Notes: generated by a model from the sequence alone, not told the origin. 59,783 bases of DNA from Rhodocollybia butyracea (GCA_015501585.1 JADNRY010000370.1:1-59783); one strand, 5' to 3'. Positions 33,567 to 45,540 are shown, counted from the first letter of the stretch. Numbers and translations: made by a program.

Positions 33567-34428
33567 GGGCTAGGTGATTTTGCCGTGCAGCCGGTGCGTG
33601 GTGCGTGCAGGTGCGTGCACGCACCTACTGATGCGTGTTGTATGGTGCGTGCACATATGTAATTTTTTCAGCCCGAAATATGTATTTTTTGTAATATATA
33701 CTAACATTATCAACTTCATATTAATGAACTTTTGGCCAATTGGCCCAAAGAGGTAATTCTACACAAATTTGACCTAATTAGTAGTAATATCGAGGCTTGG
33801 ATACACAATCATTATACGCATCACGCATCACTTGCACGCACCGGCACGCACCCGGCACCACTTGCACGCACCCTCGCACGCACTATGCACGCACCCCGCA
33901 TCACTTGCACGCACCCGCAAAATGATGATGGCAGGTGCGTGCAAGTGATGGCGGGTGCGTGCAAGTGATGGCGGGTGCGTGCAAGTGATGGCGGGTGCGT
34001 GCAAGTGATGGCGGGTGCGTGCAAGTGATGGTGCGTGCGTGCAAATGTTGTGGGTCTTTTCAGCAATGTTTGTGTTTTTTTAGACATTGGAACCTGTACA
34101 TACACCTCTACACCTCTACACTGATCTCGCCTTATCAGGCAGCCTCCTATGTGCCTAGTGCAGGTCAATTTACTTACGTTGATGATACTTACACTACTTA
34201 TCTTTGAGTGTACAATCCAAGTTGCAGCTTTGGGGACAGAAATAAAAGAAAGGCTCAAGAAAGGCTAGTAAATTCTATAGTAGAAATAACTTTACACAAT
34301 GAAGTGAACTTGGCCCAGTTGACATGCACGCACTTGCACGCACCACGCTCCGCATTTGCACGCACCAAGCACGTTTGCACGCACCAAGCACGCACCACGC
34401 ACCGGCTGCACGGCAAAATGTATGTGCC
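33567..34428. mobile_element. 862-bp Mutator-like non-autonomous element, 10-bp target duplication
   Basis: The direct repeat GCTTATGAAA flanks the element (33557-33566 and 34429-34438). Its termini are imperfect for about 10 bp, then match as ATTTTGCCGTGCAGCCGGTG inverted at both ends, followed by multiple GTGCGTGC/GCACGCAC units. The interior is largely palindromic, built of GCACGCACY repeats, with a unique core (34050-34310) and no transposase frame. A 9-11 bp duplication suggests the Mutator superfamily (inference). Confidence 0.82.
33931..34050 (+). repeat. 20-bp minisatellite inside the Mutator-like element
   Basis: Five near-identical units of GCGGGTGCGTGCAAGTGATG plus a sixth degenerate unit lie in tandem. 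An inverted, less regular set of the same motif (GCATCACTTGCACGCACC) lies just upstream at about 33825-33918, so the two arrays face each other across AAAATGATGAT. Confidence 0.9.
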
Positions 34429-35361
34429 GCTTATGAAATAGGTCCCACGAGGAAAAGCCACGGTCACGACCGCTATCGGAACATGCTCCGGTTATCGACG
34501 CGCGCCAGTGCAGCCACAGCACAGCTGCCTTTGATGCATTTATGGAATCTGGATACAACTCAAAGCCACTCGAAACGTAAGCCGGGCGGTTGACGCAAGA
34601 GTTGTAGCTTAATAAGAGGAACATGATAGCCAGAAAGGGCGAAGCGGTGTGAGACAAGATATAAGAAATAGCGACGCGTCCATCCTCTACTTCAATGCAC
34701 CATCTGTCACTAGCAGAGGTCACCATCATTATACTCTAATTGTGTACAACTGGTCACCTTCGACTACTGTCCGTGTCAACTCCATGTCTCGAGAATTCAT
34801 TACGCGATGCACGGTGCAAATGATGATTGTGCTGCATGGGCACAGCGCAAGCACAGTTGAAAGAAGTGTGTCAGAAGGAAGATAGCGCTAGGTTACGCAT
34901 ATCATGGGCTTAGATGGACTAAGTGTCATTTTCAGGCAAAATAGCACCGGCACCACATACTAAGGCTGCGAAAATCGCTGAAGCTGAAGCTATCTCTTCA
35001 GTATGGTGTATTCCTCTTCAAACTTGTAATAAGAGGCGGCGAACTAACTTCAAATTGGGTAAAACTTCTCTTTTATACAAGTCCCTGATAGTATATCGGT
35101 TAGTACACGCGCCTGCATTGGCAAACAATTATGAATCTCTACTTGATCGCGCAAAAGCTGGTTAAACCTCCCACACAGGGAGTTATCTTTTCCTGATTTT
35201 GGATGTTTTTCACCATCCAACGAGCTAGGCTTCCCATCAACTTCATTATCCAAATCCCGGTGGCTTTTGCCAGCCTTACCAGGTCTAGCAAACCACTCTC
35301 CGAGTTTCACTAACAGTGAAAACAGCTACTTACCATATTCCAGCCTAGTAATGAATTATCT

Positions 35362-35404
35362 GTAGGCCCAGTCTGTGGCATGAAGACTGGGGACTGGGCC
35401 TACA
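35362..35404. repeat. Short perfect hairpin TGTAGGCCCAGTC
   Basis: Two 13-bp arms flank a 17-bp spacer that itself includes AAGACTGGGG. It lies between gene remnants; its role is unknown. Confidence 0.6.
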
Positions 35405-35539
35405 ATAAAAGGAAAACCTGTCTTTGACATATGGTCATGCAAACTGGCACATAGCGCTTAGTATAAGGGTCCAAGGTCATGGCAGTATAGGTAGACAGGA
35501 GATGAGCTCTCATTGAGAGAATATCGATGGCCTCAATGG

Positions 35540-35770
35540 TCACAGTGGAAGAAGCTGTGTGAAAAGTTGATGTAAGCTGGGGAAGCGTGTGGTACCAATG
35601 GCATGATCAAAGTTGTTGAGGACACCGTACACTCTGTCATTGCTCCCATGATGAAACACGATGTTTGTTATACTTATATCATGATGAAGAAGCTTTGCAT
35701 GCCATAGATAGCCCTGTCTACATGATTGGTACGTGACAAGATAAACGGCATTACTCACAGCGGAATACAT
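35540..35770 (-). pseudogene. FunK1-type protein kinase fragment
   Basis: The frame contains LLHHDISITNIVFHHG, corresponding to the catalytic loop HRDIS..NI of fungal FunK1 kinases, and GVLNNFDHAIGTT in the position of the Mg-binding DFD/DLG segment. The catalytic-loop HRD reads HHD. Downstream, in another frame (about 35530-35440), TIEAIDILSMRAHLLSTY resembles the following FunK1 segment, so a frame break or intron separates them. Frames at 36018-36254 and 35050-35310 on the same strand may be further remnants but lack recognisable motifs. The N-lobe is not visible, so I call it a pseudogene fragment. Confidence 0.6.
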
Positions 35771-36398
35771 CCCCGAAAACTATCTCGATTCTCGAGATCA
35801 GTAGGATGCGGTGAGATCAAGAATAGGATGTATCAGCCTTGACAACTACCCGACACGTTTGCTTGCGCGATGCGGGTCTGGCATAGACGCTTACACTACT
35901 AGGCGCTTCCGAAAATTCGGACCGTAAGTATTTAGTTCTACTAAGTAAATCCTTGCAATTGTGTGACTGCGTCAGCAGCATTTCTTCTAGGCCTTAATCT
36001 AGGCCACAATATATTGTTTAGCTGTTGGGAATCAGTGCCATGCCATGGGAGAATCCGACATTGCTTATCCAGCCACTGGCAGCCTGATGATCCACTATCC
36101 ATACAAATTTTGCTAGCTGTCTTGAAGCTTGAAGGCTAGCTCGAAGTATCTCCACAGGCGCCGAGGCTGTCAATCTTCTATCTAATGATGCTTGTTCCCA
36201 TTCTTTTTGTGAGAATGTTGTATTAAATTTATCCTTGTAAATATCATCTGACAAGAATTTTAATTGTCCCGAATCTCGATCTCAAGACCAAGCTTGAACT
36301 ACAAACATCGGACTACTTGAGACCCCGACTCAAGCGCTGAGCCACCATTATAAAAAGCAGACGGAATCAAACTAGTGTAGCATAGCAATTCACTGAAG

Positions 36399-36933
36399 AT
36401 GTCAGGGCTCCATAGCGGAAGAAAGTATCGCATCATGCATGTGGGCGATAATACTTACCTCTCGGATGGTACAGGTAAAGACATAGTTCATAGCTCTGAC
36501 TCATCCGAGTACTTATACCTGACTCTGCAGGCCATGAAAAGGTGAGCAAATTCACATGTCCCAATTCGAACACATTTAGATTTGTGACGGATCTGTAGTG
36601 GAGGCTTGTCCAATACGGCCCATACTGGACACTCCAAAACACGCATACGTCGCAATATCTGATGACGAACAACGTAAGAAACCCGGTGGGACAGGATATA
36701 ACAGTCGGTCCTATGCAGATAGGTTGGCAGCTCACCCCACGCGGCGGAAGCTACTACATGTAGGCAATAGTTTATTCAGACCTTCTTCCAGCTCTCAAGG
36801 CATTTACAGGATTGCCCTTTGGACCAGCGTCAACAGGGGGCCTACTGTCGTGCTTCATTGGACCGGGAGTGATGTTAAGCTCCGAACTGTTACTGGTAGC
36901 AATCGTCAGATATGGAAGTTCATCCCGGCGTGA
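36399..36933 (+). CDS. Possible beta-trefoil (ricin-B-like) protein
   Basis: The first exon, 36399-36474, encodes MSGLHSGRKYRIMHVGDNTY and LSDGT, like the first strand pair of a fungal beta-trefoil. Later exons read ICDGSVVEACPIRP, then IGWQLTPRGGSYYI, then SQGIYRIALWTSVNRGPTVV and NRQIWKFIPA, ending at 36933. The YRI...W pattern and terminal Q.W support a trefoil fold of lectin or protease-inhibitor type. The total would be about 130 residues. One junction (36670-36720) is off by a base using canonical sites, and a 32-bp intron is needed near 36760, so the model is provisional or the gene is slightly decayed. No signal peptide is seen, as is usual for cytosolic mushroom lectins. Confidence 0.45.
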
Positions 36934-38237
36934 GGGTACGTGATGAAAGGGTCTTGATTCCTTTCAAATTGGTCTATTAATTGTACTAAGTATGTAACCA
37001 CCATAAATTTCTTCTCTGGTTGTTTAAAGCGCTTGAAAACAGAGACTAGTCTGGATGATATGAATCCATAACAATGTCGTATGTTTACTGCTGTTTAAAG
37101 CACTTGAAAATGGGAAAGGACGTATAGTAGTCTCTGTGTGTCAGCGTAAGTAGTACCAACCATTCCTTCACCTGAATTTTGAAATGTGTGATTATAATTT
37201 TCAGGCTCAGCATCAGTGTAGAGTCTCATTAATCCATCCAGTTGGATTCAAGGCCACCTGGAGGAGAGCGAGACAGACGGTTCCCGCATTGCTACACCTT
37301 TCAAGTTTCGAAATAGAGTTCAATGTCTCTATACCAACTCGCTTGTGGTACGGTAACAGTCGATTACCTTCGTCACCTACACACATTCTTAACATTGCTG
37401 GACACTCGCTCCATTCAGGCAGTGCAACTTTCCTTGCTCAAATTGGTACAGCTTCTGAGCTTATTTGAGCTGCTAGTCACTGGCCCTTGCTGGCCTCAGA
37501 CACATTCAAAAACATTTGTAGCCTTAACCGTCCAGTGTTGCTTACGGCTATTTGGCAAGTGCTCTAACTAAACTCTCCAACTTCGTTCACCACCATCTCT
37601 TCTTTTAACTCATCTATAACTTATACCCTAATTCGCTCAATAAACAATCTGGCCTAGAATCTGGGGTAGCGGGGATTTGCCGCTTGTCTACCGGTTATTT
37701 TAGGTAATGAGGTTATCTTCTAGGCTACGGTTCGAACTGTTGGCGTAGTAAAATGGATATTTTCTCTTCTTTTTTTAAAAACTTAAAAGCCCACCGCAGG
37801 CGGCTCCACGCAGTGGCCCAGCGGTGAGCGTTGGGTCCAGGGCGGAGTAAGGTATATACTTCCTCCGTTGCCTCTACCTGCTTCATGTGAGTGTGCCACG
37901 TTGATGAGCTGTTGAAGATGGCCGAGATATTGTTGTAGATCTGTCCGGTAGGAAGAGTCCCTCCGCCGTGTTCACCCGAGATAAGTATAGGGTTTATCCT
38001 TGTTTTGTCGGTAGTTTAACTTTCTTCCTTTATTTTCTTTCGCGATATCTACCACGCAGGTGTATTTAATCTGTAGCTTATTAGACTTTACAACAGTTGA
38101 TTTACTACTAGTATGGCCGCATTCAAATGCGTCAGTAAAGCAAAGTTCTTCAGCGAAGTTCTTCAGTTGCCAGATGGAGGTTCCTGTATCGCCTAGATTT
38201 CACAATATGAAACCCATTAGGCAAGATAAAACATACC
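36934..38237. other. Gene-poor stretch, possible old retroelement sequence
   Basis: No protein family is recognised. 37600-38050 has long T-rich tracts, an AATAAAC motif and a GC-rich block (37790-37850), suggestive of a decayed LTR or UTR, but no paired LTR is visible in the window. Confidence 0.25.
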
Positions 38238-39592
38238 TCATTTTTTCTCTTCCTCTGAGTCCGATTCCTCATCGCACACCCAGTAGCAGTTTTCCATAAT
38301 GAAATCCTTGACATAGTTGGAGATATCGCCTCCCCCTAGCACTTGCAACACCCGTGTAACAAACCTTTGATCATCGTTGTATCTGGTTTGCCCAGGGTCA
38401 GGGCCATCGACACGCTTGATTACCTCCTTGAATACAGGGAGAAACCATCTGGATGCCCGAGGATAATTTTTGGGGCTTATATACATAAACATTGGATCGA
38501 GCAGAACAATGGGCCCAAACTACAAAGAAGATCAATACAAGCCAGGATTTTCCATTAGAGCCTCACCCGAAAGTACAGATCCTGAAAGCGCTTGCGCTGT
38601 TCTACCAGTTTGCTGTGTTTTGTACGTATAGGCGTGATTAGTGCAGTATATCGCTTCTTCTTCTCCTTCTGAGGGATATCAAGACCATCGACAAAATCAA
38701 AATCGTCGGGGATGATAGAGCGAGCAAATGAGGCTATAAACTCATGTTGAGACTGCGTGGAAATACTGATCCAGTCGTCATAAGCTTTGAGTCCCTCAAT
38801 GTTACGGATCACCATCAAAAGATAGGATGCGATGATGTCTTCAGAGGGGCTTTTGAAGATGAGAGTTTCCCGTCTTTGGAGTCGAGTAAAGGGATCCATA
38901 ATTGCACCAATTTCAGAGACATCGGCAGTAGTACGCGAGACCGAAGAGTGAGCGACATTGTAACGTTTGAAGCAGGTGGCCTGGGAATACTATTGGAAAC
39001 CACAAAAGAAAAGAATTGAAAAGTACGCACAATTTCAAAAAGAGAATAACATTTGTAGCTTATGAGCATCCTCCGATACGCCTCTCTTTCCTTCTCTACA
39101 ACTTTCCCAGAGTATCCACCTTGTAAGACCATTTCAAAATATTGTTCAATTGTGTAGCGGTGGGAACCCTCTCCAATCTTTTCAAAAATGCGCTCTACTT
39201 CATCTTCAACGTTTCTTTGCAACAATTCATTCCCTTGATTGGTTTTTTCCTCGCCCAATTGGTCACTCTCCTCGTCTGATTCTGGTTCCTGCCCAAGATC
39301 ATCTGGGTGTTGTTAGCGAAGAAATAGAAGGATAAAAACAAAACTTACACCATTCATGTGCCATTAAAGACAAGTTGGGAGGATTTCCTTCATCATCTGC
39401 CACTAAATAGCTCAACCCAACAATAGTATCCAATGTCTGTCCAGCTGCTTGTGCGATTGTTGTTAGCAAACTGTTGAACGAGTTTTTGGATTCAGGCGAA
39501 GCATCTGAGCCTGGTGGATCAATGCGACTCATTCTCCAGTAGAGGTTTTTTGCGGTATTTGAGATTGACTCCATTTCTTCATGGGATGACAT
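38238..39592 (-). CDS. Unknown conserved protein (intact paralogue of 14849-16223)
   Basis: Four exons on the minus strand start MSSHEEMESISNTAKNLYW at 39592. Exon 1 ends AHEW(Y), exon 2 runs through DLGQEPESDEESDQ to YSLFEI, exon 3 contains MDPFTRLQRRETLIF and RKRFQDLYFR, and exon 4 holds FGPIVLLDPMFMYIS, VDGPDPGQTRYNDDQRF and MENCYWVCDEESDSEEEKK. All junctions are canonical and in frame, giving roughly 375 residues. It is acidic, predicted soluble and without signal peptide or TM helix. No domain is recognised. The duplicate at 14849-16223 carries a nonsense change and a frameshift, so this copy is the reference. The pair shares promoter and 3' flank, indicating a segmental duplication in inverted orientation about 24 kb apart. 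Confidence 0.75.
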
Positions 39593-40095
39593 GGTGGCAA
39601 GATGAAAGCAAACAATACGTAAAGAAATAGCTCATGAGATCTGACTCAATATTCCTACGAGGTCAAAGCGTTTCCCTGCCAGCTGTAAGCCTGGGCTTAC
39701 CACAGCTTCTATAATGTGCATATATAGTGGCCAGTGATCCTACCCATTTAGAAACACCTATTCCAAACCTAGTGGTCATATTCAGATAAATGAAGGCCAT
39801 AGCATGGATGGCCAGTGATCACATACCACTAGTGAATATTGAGTGTTAGTGTAACACTCACAATCAAGTGTTAAGTTGGCAGTAAGCCTTCTGTACAACA
39901 GCAGCACATAATAATTAATGTAGTGGGACATGTAGTGTTATCAGTCAACTAAATTGACAGTGCTGATGATGATCTCGTGACTAAGTGATGGGCGATTCCA
40001 TGGCGGGGCATGAAAATGGCTCATCATAAGAGTATCATCGGAACTGAATATCAGTTCCGATGTTAATGATATCATAGGATGGAACATTAGAGTAT
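39593..40095. other. Intergenic stretch
   Basis: It holds the promoter segment shared with the paralogue (39650-39680) and a small palindrome (GAGTGTTAGTGTAACACTC, about 39840-39858). No gene is recognised. Confidence 0.4.
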
Positions 40096-42241
40096 TTAAC
40101 ATCCTTCGCCCTTCAACGTGGCCTTGCTATCTTCCCTATGGCTGCAGTCTACCCTCTCTTCAAGTATTGAGCGCGCTAGAGCAAACAACAGAGGGGCACT
40201 AGTCCACGCACAACCTACACGACACTCACACGCAACATTCATACCACATAATCCACCACAGCCCCCGGTGGTGGCCCCACCCAATAGTCTCAAACAGCCG
40301 TGGGGCGAGAGAACGATGATCCCTGCGTGGACGAATATTTTTGTCAGGACTGTGAGGCAAAAACGGGGGGAAACAGACGTTAGGAATGGAATAACCAGAG
40401 GATGTGAGCTAAGTGAGAAATTGAGGATACGAGGAAGGAGTGAAAGAAGAATAAAAAAGAACGGTAGATAGAGGGAAGGGACAAAAGGGGAGATGGAGGA
40501 ATGGAAAACGAAAGAGAGGGCAAGAAAAATAACCAAAAAGCGCGCAGCGAAGAACCCAAAAGACAAAAAGAAGGAAAGAAAGAGAAAGTCACTCACCATT
40601 GGCATCGTAAAGCCTATGCTGCCTCACCCCACATCCCACGTCATTCTCCTCACCCGGAATCACGACCGTCTACCTTTACTTCCTAGCAACTCCACTCGTC
40701 TTCTTGTTTTCATTCTCTTCGAGCCTCCCCGCCACGATTTCGATTTCGCTTTCTGTTTCCTTATCCCCGTCCGACGATTAAAGTGCATATCCTCCCCCAG
40801 ACCCAAACCCCCGTCCGCAAAGCCGACGCTCAACGGACTCGGTGGATAGATAAAGGAATCGGATGCATAATAACAACCCCGCTTTCAGTGCGGAAGATGG
40901 GCAGGAGTGGTACCCCGAACCTTGAGTAGGAACTTTGGAGGCGCCGGATGAAGATGAGGAGATGCCAAGCGCAAGTTGAGTGGAGGTGGGAATTGGAGAA
41001 CTCAGGTGTGAGAGGAGAGGACGTGCAAGAGTGCGCCAAGCATACGGGCGTAGGCATTGGCATAGGCATAGACGTTGATAGGTTTTCTTCTGGCTCCAAG
41101 AAATAAACAAACCAGGAGGAGGAATATCGATGTGAGGGACGAGGGTGAAAGCGGCGAGCGACTGGAAGAGTCTCATCACAAAGATAGTCGACACGGAAGT
41201 GGTAGAGGCACTCACGATGCAATCAACGACCCGCGCCTGATGCGCCAAACCCACGTACGGTCCATACCAAGTTCTCGTACAGCACGAAGTGCATTGGAAT
41301 GTCAGTGACAGCCCCGACTACAGCTCCAAGTACGTGACCTGCGAGACGATCGATAACCCAGTGCGTCGCAGTATAGAGGTGCCCAAAGACAATGGACAAT
41401 GGAGAGCAAGCATAATGGCGTAGTGGGTTAGATATGGTACTGCCGGAGGGGTGGAATAGGGTGTAGTCGTGGCCCAAGAAGGAGACGGCGTTTGTTGAGT
41501 GCTTGAGGGCAAAAAGGCAGAAAGGCGAGGATTGCAGGACCCACATTCGAAACATGAGGAACCGTCGATAAGTGGGGAATGCTGATTTGATCAGCGGGAA
41601 GATCGACGTAAGGAGGAACGGGGGCGAAAGTGGCGGCAGGAAAAGTTTCCTTGCTAGGGTAATCAACCCAGAGATGCCAGAGACGCTCGTAGCGCAATCA
41701 ATAGCCCACACCTGCAACTTGTTGGATGTGCAAAAAAACTCGTATGGTGCATACCGAGTTCACATGAAGCACAAATTGCACTGGAACGTCTGTCAGTACT
41801 TCAGTGACAGCCCACCTCCAACCGCGTATCCTGCGAGACAATCCATACATGCATAACCAAGCCCATTGCGGTATAGATGCGTCCAAGGACAATGGAGCAT
41901 GTAGATGACATTGACAAGGAAAAGTGGGTTGGATGTGTTGAGCGTTTGGGGACGGGATTATGGAATAGAGACATAGCCATAGAAGAATAGAGTGACAATG
42001 GAGACGGCATTTGTCGAGCGGTTGAAGGGAAGGGGTATTCCAAGGAAATCGATGATTTCCGAAGCGATGCAAAGCACATTGCAAACAAGAGTGCAAATCC
42101 AAGCAAACGAGATATTGAAAAGCCCGCCGGTTGCTTAAGATAAAAGTGTACAGCACAGTCGCATCGTGTCCAGCGCATAATAAAAAAGTCCTGGAGAAGG
42201 TTGAGATGACCGAACAAGTGAACAAGAGAAATCACGTTCAC
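40096..42241 (-). pseudogene. PAP2-family phosphatase, decayed copy 1
   Basis: Reading the minus strand from 42241, frames show SSISLEYPFPST and, one base shifted, RSTNAVSIVTLFFYG. Together these correspond to the LEYGFPSTHSTNAVS motif of PAP2 phosphatases of the dihydrosphingosine-1-phosphate phosphatase group. SIVLGRIYTAMGLVMHV and, in a second partial copy (41717-41223), HSTNAVSFLGHDYTLFH and PLSIVFGHLYTATHWVIDRL followed by HVLGAVVGAV match the second PAP2 motif (with a His before the conserved Asp). A third, C-terminal partial copy lies at 41254-40778. A donor (GTGAGTG, about 40600) leads to a last exon at about 40350 (VLTKIFVHAGI). Multiple frameshifts and internal partial duplications make it non-coding as it stands. 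Intact relatives are multi-pass ER enzymes that dephosphorylate sphingoid-base phosphates. Confidence 0.6.
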
Positions 42242-44224
42242 CTGTGGGTCATAAAAAGTATTATTCCAACAGCCGGCAGTTCCTCAATTCGATCAGGTAG
42301 CTATCTTATGCCTATACTACTGCTAGGTAGGTATAGTCACTGTCAGTGCGCAGGTTCTGAGGTTGGAGCTTTGGAGCAGGCCATCGATTTGCGTGTAAAG
42401 GTTTCGAGTGGGCGTCAAAGCTGTCAGCGCTTCAGCTGCAGCATGTGACTCTCGGCCAGCGGCTTTCCGCTATCCGATCCTCCCCCCGACCTAGAACTCT
42501 CGAGGTCTCAATACATGCGGCAATAATGGAAGAAAATATACCATCCGTAGTCCATACTTGACGCTTCACTGGCTCTCTCCTCTATCACATATGATCCTGT
42601 TCGATGTTGAGCTCGATTCCTCTCCCACCTAAAGCTTGTGAGTTCGTCTTTACAGCCGTTGTTCCAGTGTTAATCTTTTGTAATATGCGTTGTATCGGGC
42701 AGATCTTGACCAGATCGTTGAACGAGCGCGGGATAAACCAAGGGATACATAAGCCGAGAGCATTGAAAATTCGGTTGCATGTTCACGAAAAACACCGGCG
42801 GTGAAAGAGGGTGAAAGGTAGTCATTATATCTGTCACTAACAGGCCTTTACTTTAGTTGAGTGTATCATTTCCAAAAGTCCCTTAATTTTGATCGTTTGA
42901 ATATGGACTTGAACAATTATATTGGTGGAGGGCAGCCCGTAGAAGAGACGGTTGCAAACCGGTTCAAACAAGAGCATTGAGTGGCCGAGATTGTGGCTGC
43001 AAAAAATATTGATGCGTGATGCATTAAACGGACGAGTATCCGACACTCTGCAAACAGCTCTTCCGCTATCACCGGCGTTAGTCGCCAACAATTTACCACC
43101 CTGTGGTCTCTGTCAAGTCGGATTAAGAGGATTGTTGGTTACTGGCCTAATGGATCCTCGATGGAACATGGGGTTGGGAGCCAGCAGGCAAAATTTCAAC
43201 TTTTTGCTGTTCAAATACACTGAATATATTCTAGCACTAATCTTGACCTGGTCCCACGTTTTTTGAGCCTTTCACTTATATGGAATGCTCCTTCTATGGT
43301 TCAAAACTCAAACTTAGTGCCTTCCACTATTCCATGATCACCGTGGCGTTGCGTTGTGCAGTGGCGTACAGGTAGGACATCAGAGTGGTAAGTATGAGTC
43401 ACATTTTAAAAATTAATCTGTGGCTGGCAAGAGTATCATCAATCCTATGTGAGCGCTCCATAGTGGCCCCTGCGATCTGAGTTTGTGGACACCACTTTTG
43501 CTGACGGACATGGACCTTCTGGTGAGCCAACAAGGCGGAGTGGACACGGTCTTTGTTTTCATAGCTATGTTTACTTCGCATGTAAACACTTCATACCAGG
43601 TCGGCAAGCAGAGCTGTGTAGTGGGAGAGCGGGAATTGGGATAGATGACATCAGGCACACTTATGGACAGCAATATATTGTTTTTCTTCGATAATTATGA
43701 TCCATATCGCGGCGCCTACAAATGACAGCTACAGTACAGGATGTCCATGGAGCATCGGTAAAACAACAATCGGTGATAAGGTGGCGAAGAGCAGCCTAAA
43801 TTTGCTACTGCCCATTGACTCCGACTCCGATATGTATGGGCCCAGGGAAGGAAGGAAGTGGATCATTAAGGTCCAATCTCGGGCTATACGTCGGAAATTC
43901 CGGAGAGAGTTAATGTCGGTTTTTTCAGGATACAGACGATAGCTATGACTCAATGACTCCAGAAGATATGCTCTTACTTCTGCCTTTTGGCTATAGTACC
44001 TCGTAATATACTCTGGGAAGGGCATATTCCAGCAATTTCCTGAAAGATCGAGGAACTAACCAAGTACCTAGATTGTCGTGGCGCTGTTAGCTTATTCTGT
44101 CTGTCTATCAATCAACGGATAGGCACTATCGCTAGATTGTTTTTGTTGTTATTAATGCTTTTTTTTTCCGCCAATATTGTATTAAAGCAGACGCGAAAGG
44201 GTTTTCTCTATCCTCAATCTCAAC
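42242..44224. other. Stretch without a recognised gene
   Basis: 42400-42650 is the upstream flank shared by PAP2 copies 1 and 2 (for example AGGTCTCAATACAT and ATTCCTCTCCC). The minus-strand frame at 43729-44025 (with NFRRIARDWTLMIHFLPSL) looks partly protein-like but belongs to no family I know. Confidence 0.4.
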
Positions 44225-45366
44225 ATGACCATCTCTCTTGCTCCAGTTAACCGAGTGGAGGACATAGAGAAGGTATCAGCATTTTGTCTAACTCCTATCT
44301 TTCGGTTCTGATATTTGTTTTCTATTACTTAGATAAAGAAGGCGATCCTCGACGTTTTGAGTATACTAGAGATCGACCCACTCTCCATAGTTCCCTTTGA
44401 AAAGACTCCCACTTTCGAGCCCTTCCTAGCAGAGTGTGTAAAAGTGGCCCGAGATCGTGGGTATCTGAGCGAAGAAAACCAGCCTTTCCAAGAAAAGCAT
44501 GTTCGCATTGGTGCGGCCGTCGGACACTACACATACCTTCATCACAAGAACACAGCGAGTCACGATGTAGCCGTACTTTCATCGCTCCTCATGGGATTTC
44601 AATACTGCGTTGACGATTACTGCTTCGAAGCAAAGTCTGTAGAAGAGTATGGCTCCTGTCTTGCCGCAGGACGTCCTCAGCTCGAGAAGGGACTGAGTGA
44701 TCTAGCATCACTATCAGCAGAGCTCTCGGATATGTATGGCCCAGTTACCGGGGACTTACTACGCTTATCAAATCAGGCATATATGATGGGTACTCATCTT
44801 GAACGCGAGATGTGTGGTCTGCATGCAACGGTAAGTTAAATCTCATTGCAACGTCTCTAACTCATGGTAATGTCAAACAGTGGGACGTGAATCATAATGC
44901 GCCGCTGTTCCCAGCCGTCATGAGAAGCATGACTTCAGCGGCGACATCATGGTACCTGCTCTCCTTCCCTTGCGATGTTCCCGCTACCCAGTATCTCCAA
45001 GGGTTACCAGATGGGATTTGTGTGCATTATACCACAGCATAAGGATAGCACTCATTCGAAGAGCCAAGTTTTATCTGATTCCTGAACTCTAGAGATATCA
45101 TGTCGTATTACAAGGAAGCAATCGTAGGTGAATTCAACCACGTTGAGCAGATGGCCCAATTCCACAATATGACGGGCCCTGACATGCTCGGAGAGCTTGT
45201 AAAAAACGTGCGAATGAACCACGAGCGAGTCATTAAGGTCCTTTCAGCTTCGGACCCATCAGGCAAACTGGTCTCCTGCTATAAGACTGCAGTCGTAGGC
45301 TTCACTGTTTTCCAGGCACTCCATCCTCGGTACAAGCTCAAAGATTTCAGTATATTCAGTTGTTGA
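44225..45366 (+). CDS. Trichodiene-synthase-like terpene cyclase (TRI5 family)
   Basis: Exons are 44225-44272, 44333-44830, 44881 to about 45033, and about 45092-45366. The protein begins MTISLAPVNRVEDIEK. The metal-binding Asp-rich motif is QYCVDDYCFE, and the second Mg-binding motif reads DIMSYYKE (usually NDxxSxYKE); both fit the trichodiene synthase (TRI5) family of sesquiterpene cyclases, which act on farnesyl diphosphate in the cytosol. FPAVMRSMTSAAT and YLQGLPD precede the second motif, and HPRYKLKDFS near the C-terminus matches the family end. The junction between exons 3 and 4 (about 45033-45092) has no canonical GT donor that restores the N of NDxxS; only a weak GC candidate occurs, so this step may be non-canonical or mutated. 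A second, unrelated terpene synthase remnant lies at 48151-50045. Confidence 0.75.
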
Positions 45367-45540
45367 CAAAATGCAGTTGTTTTACTAGTATTAAGTAACT
45401 TATAGATACCGGATGTAGTGGAAGCAAAAGAGGTAGATGGGTCCTACATTATGCCGTTCGCCGCGCACGTTGCTCACACACACACAAAAATTAAGCCCAA
45501 AGTTCGTGCTACAGAATTACTAGGAGGCATAGCATGTAAC

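Larger units (their letters stand above)
33119..34729 (-). pseudogene. Unidentified gene fragment interrupted by a Mutator-like element
   Basis: On the minus strand, 34729-34440 encodes a frame with a hydrophobic segment (SPFLAIMFLLLSY) ending DLFHK at the insertion. Removing the 862-bp element with one target copy continues DLFHKQ into a canonical GTAAGT donor. The next frame, 33472-33119, begins after a possible acceptor with LTIFALKNPLSLLQAEI. About 120 bp of this region (33262-33390) recur, diverged, at 52600-52720. The exons look like part of a membrane protein gene of unknown family. Confidence 0.35.

Noticed and set aside
33931..34050. CRISPR-like array of regular repeats
   Set aside because: The units are directly abutting with no unique spacers, and the context is eukaryotic; it is a minisatellite inside a transposon.
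37600..38050. Possible LTR or retroelement leader
   Set aside because: T-rich tracts and a polyadenylation-like motif are suggestive, but no second LTR, primer-binding site or gag/pol sequence is visible.
39838..39860. Small palindrome GAGTGTTAGTGTAACACTC
   Set aside because: Too short to interpret; no adjacent gene depends on it.
40118..40849. Plus-strand basic frames (for example 40493-40849)
   Set aside because: They derive from A/G-rich intron sequence of PAP2 copy 1; Lys/Arg-rich low complexity only.
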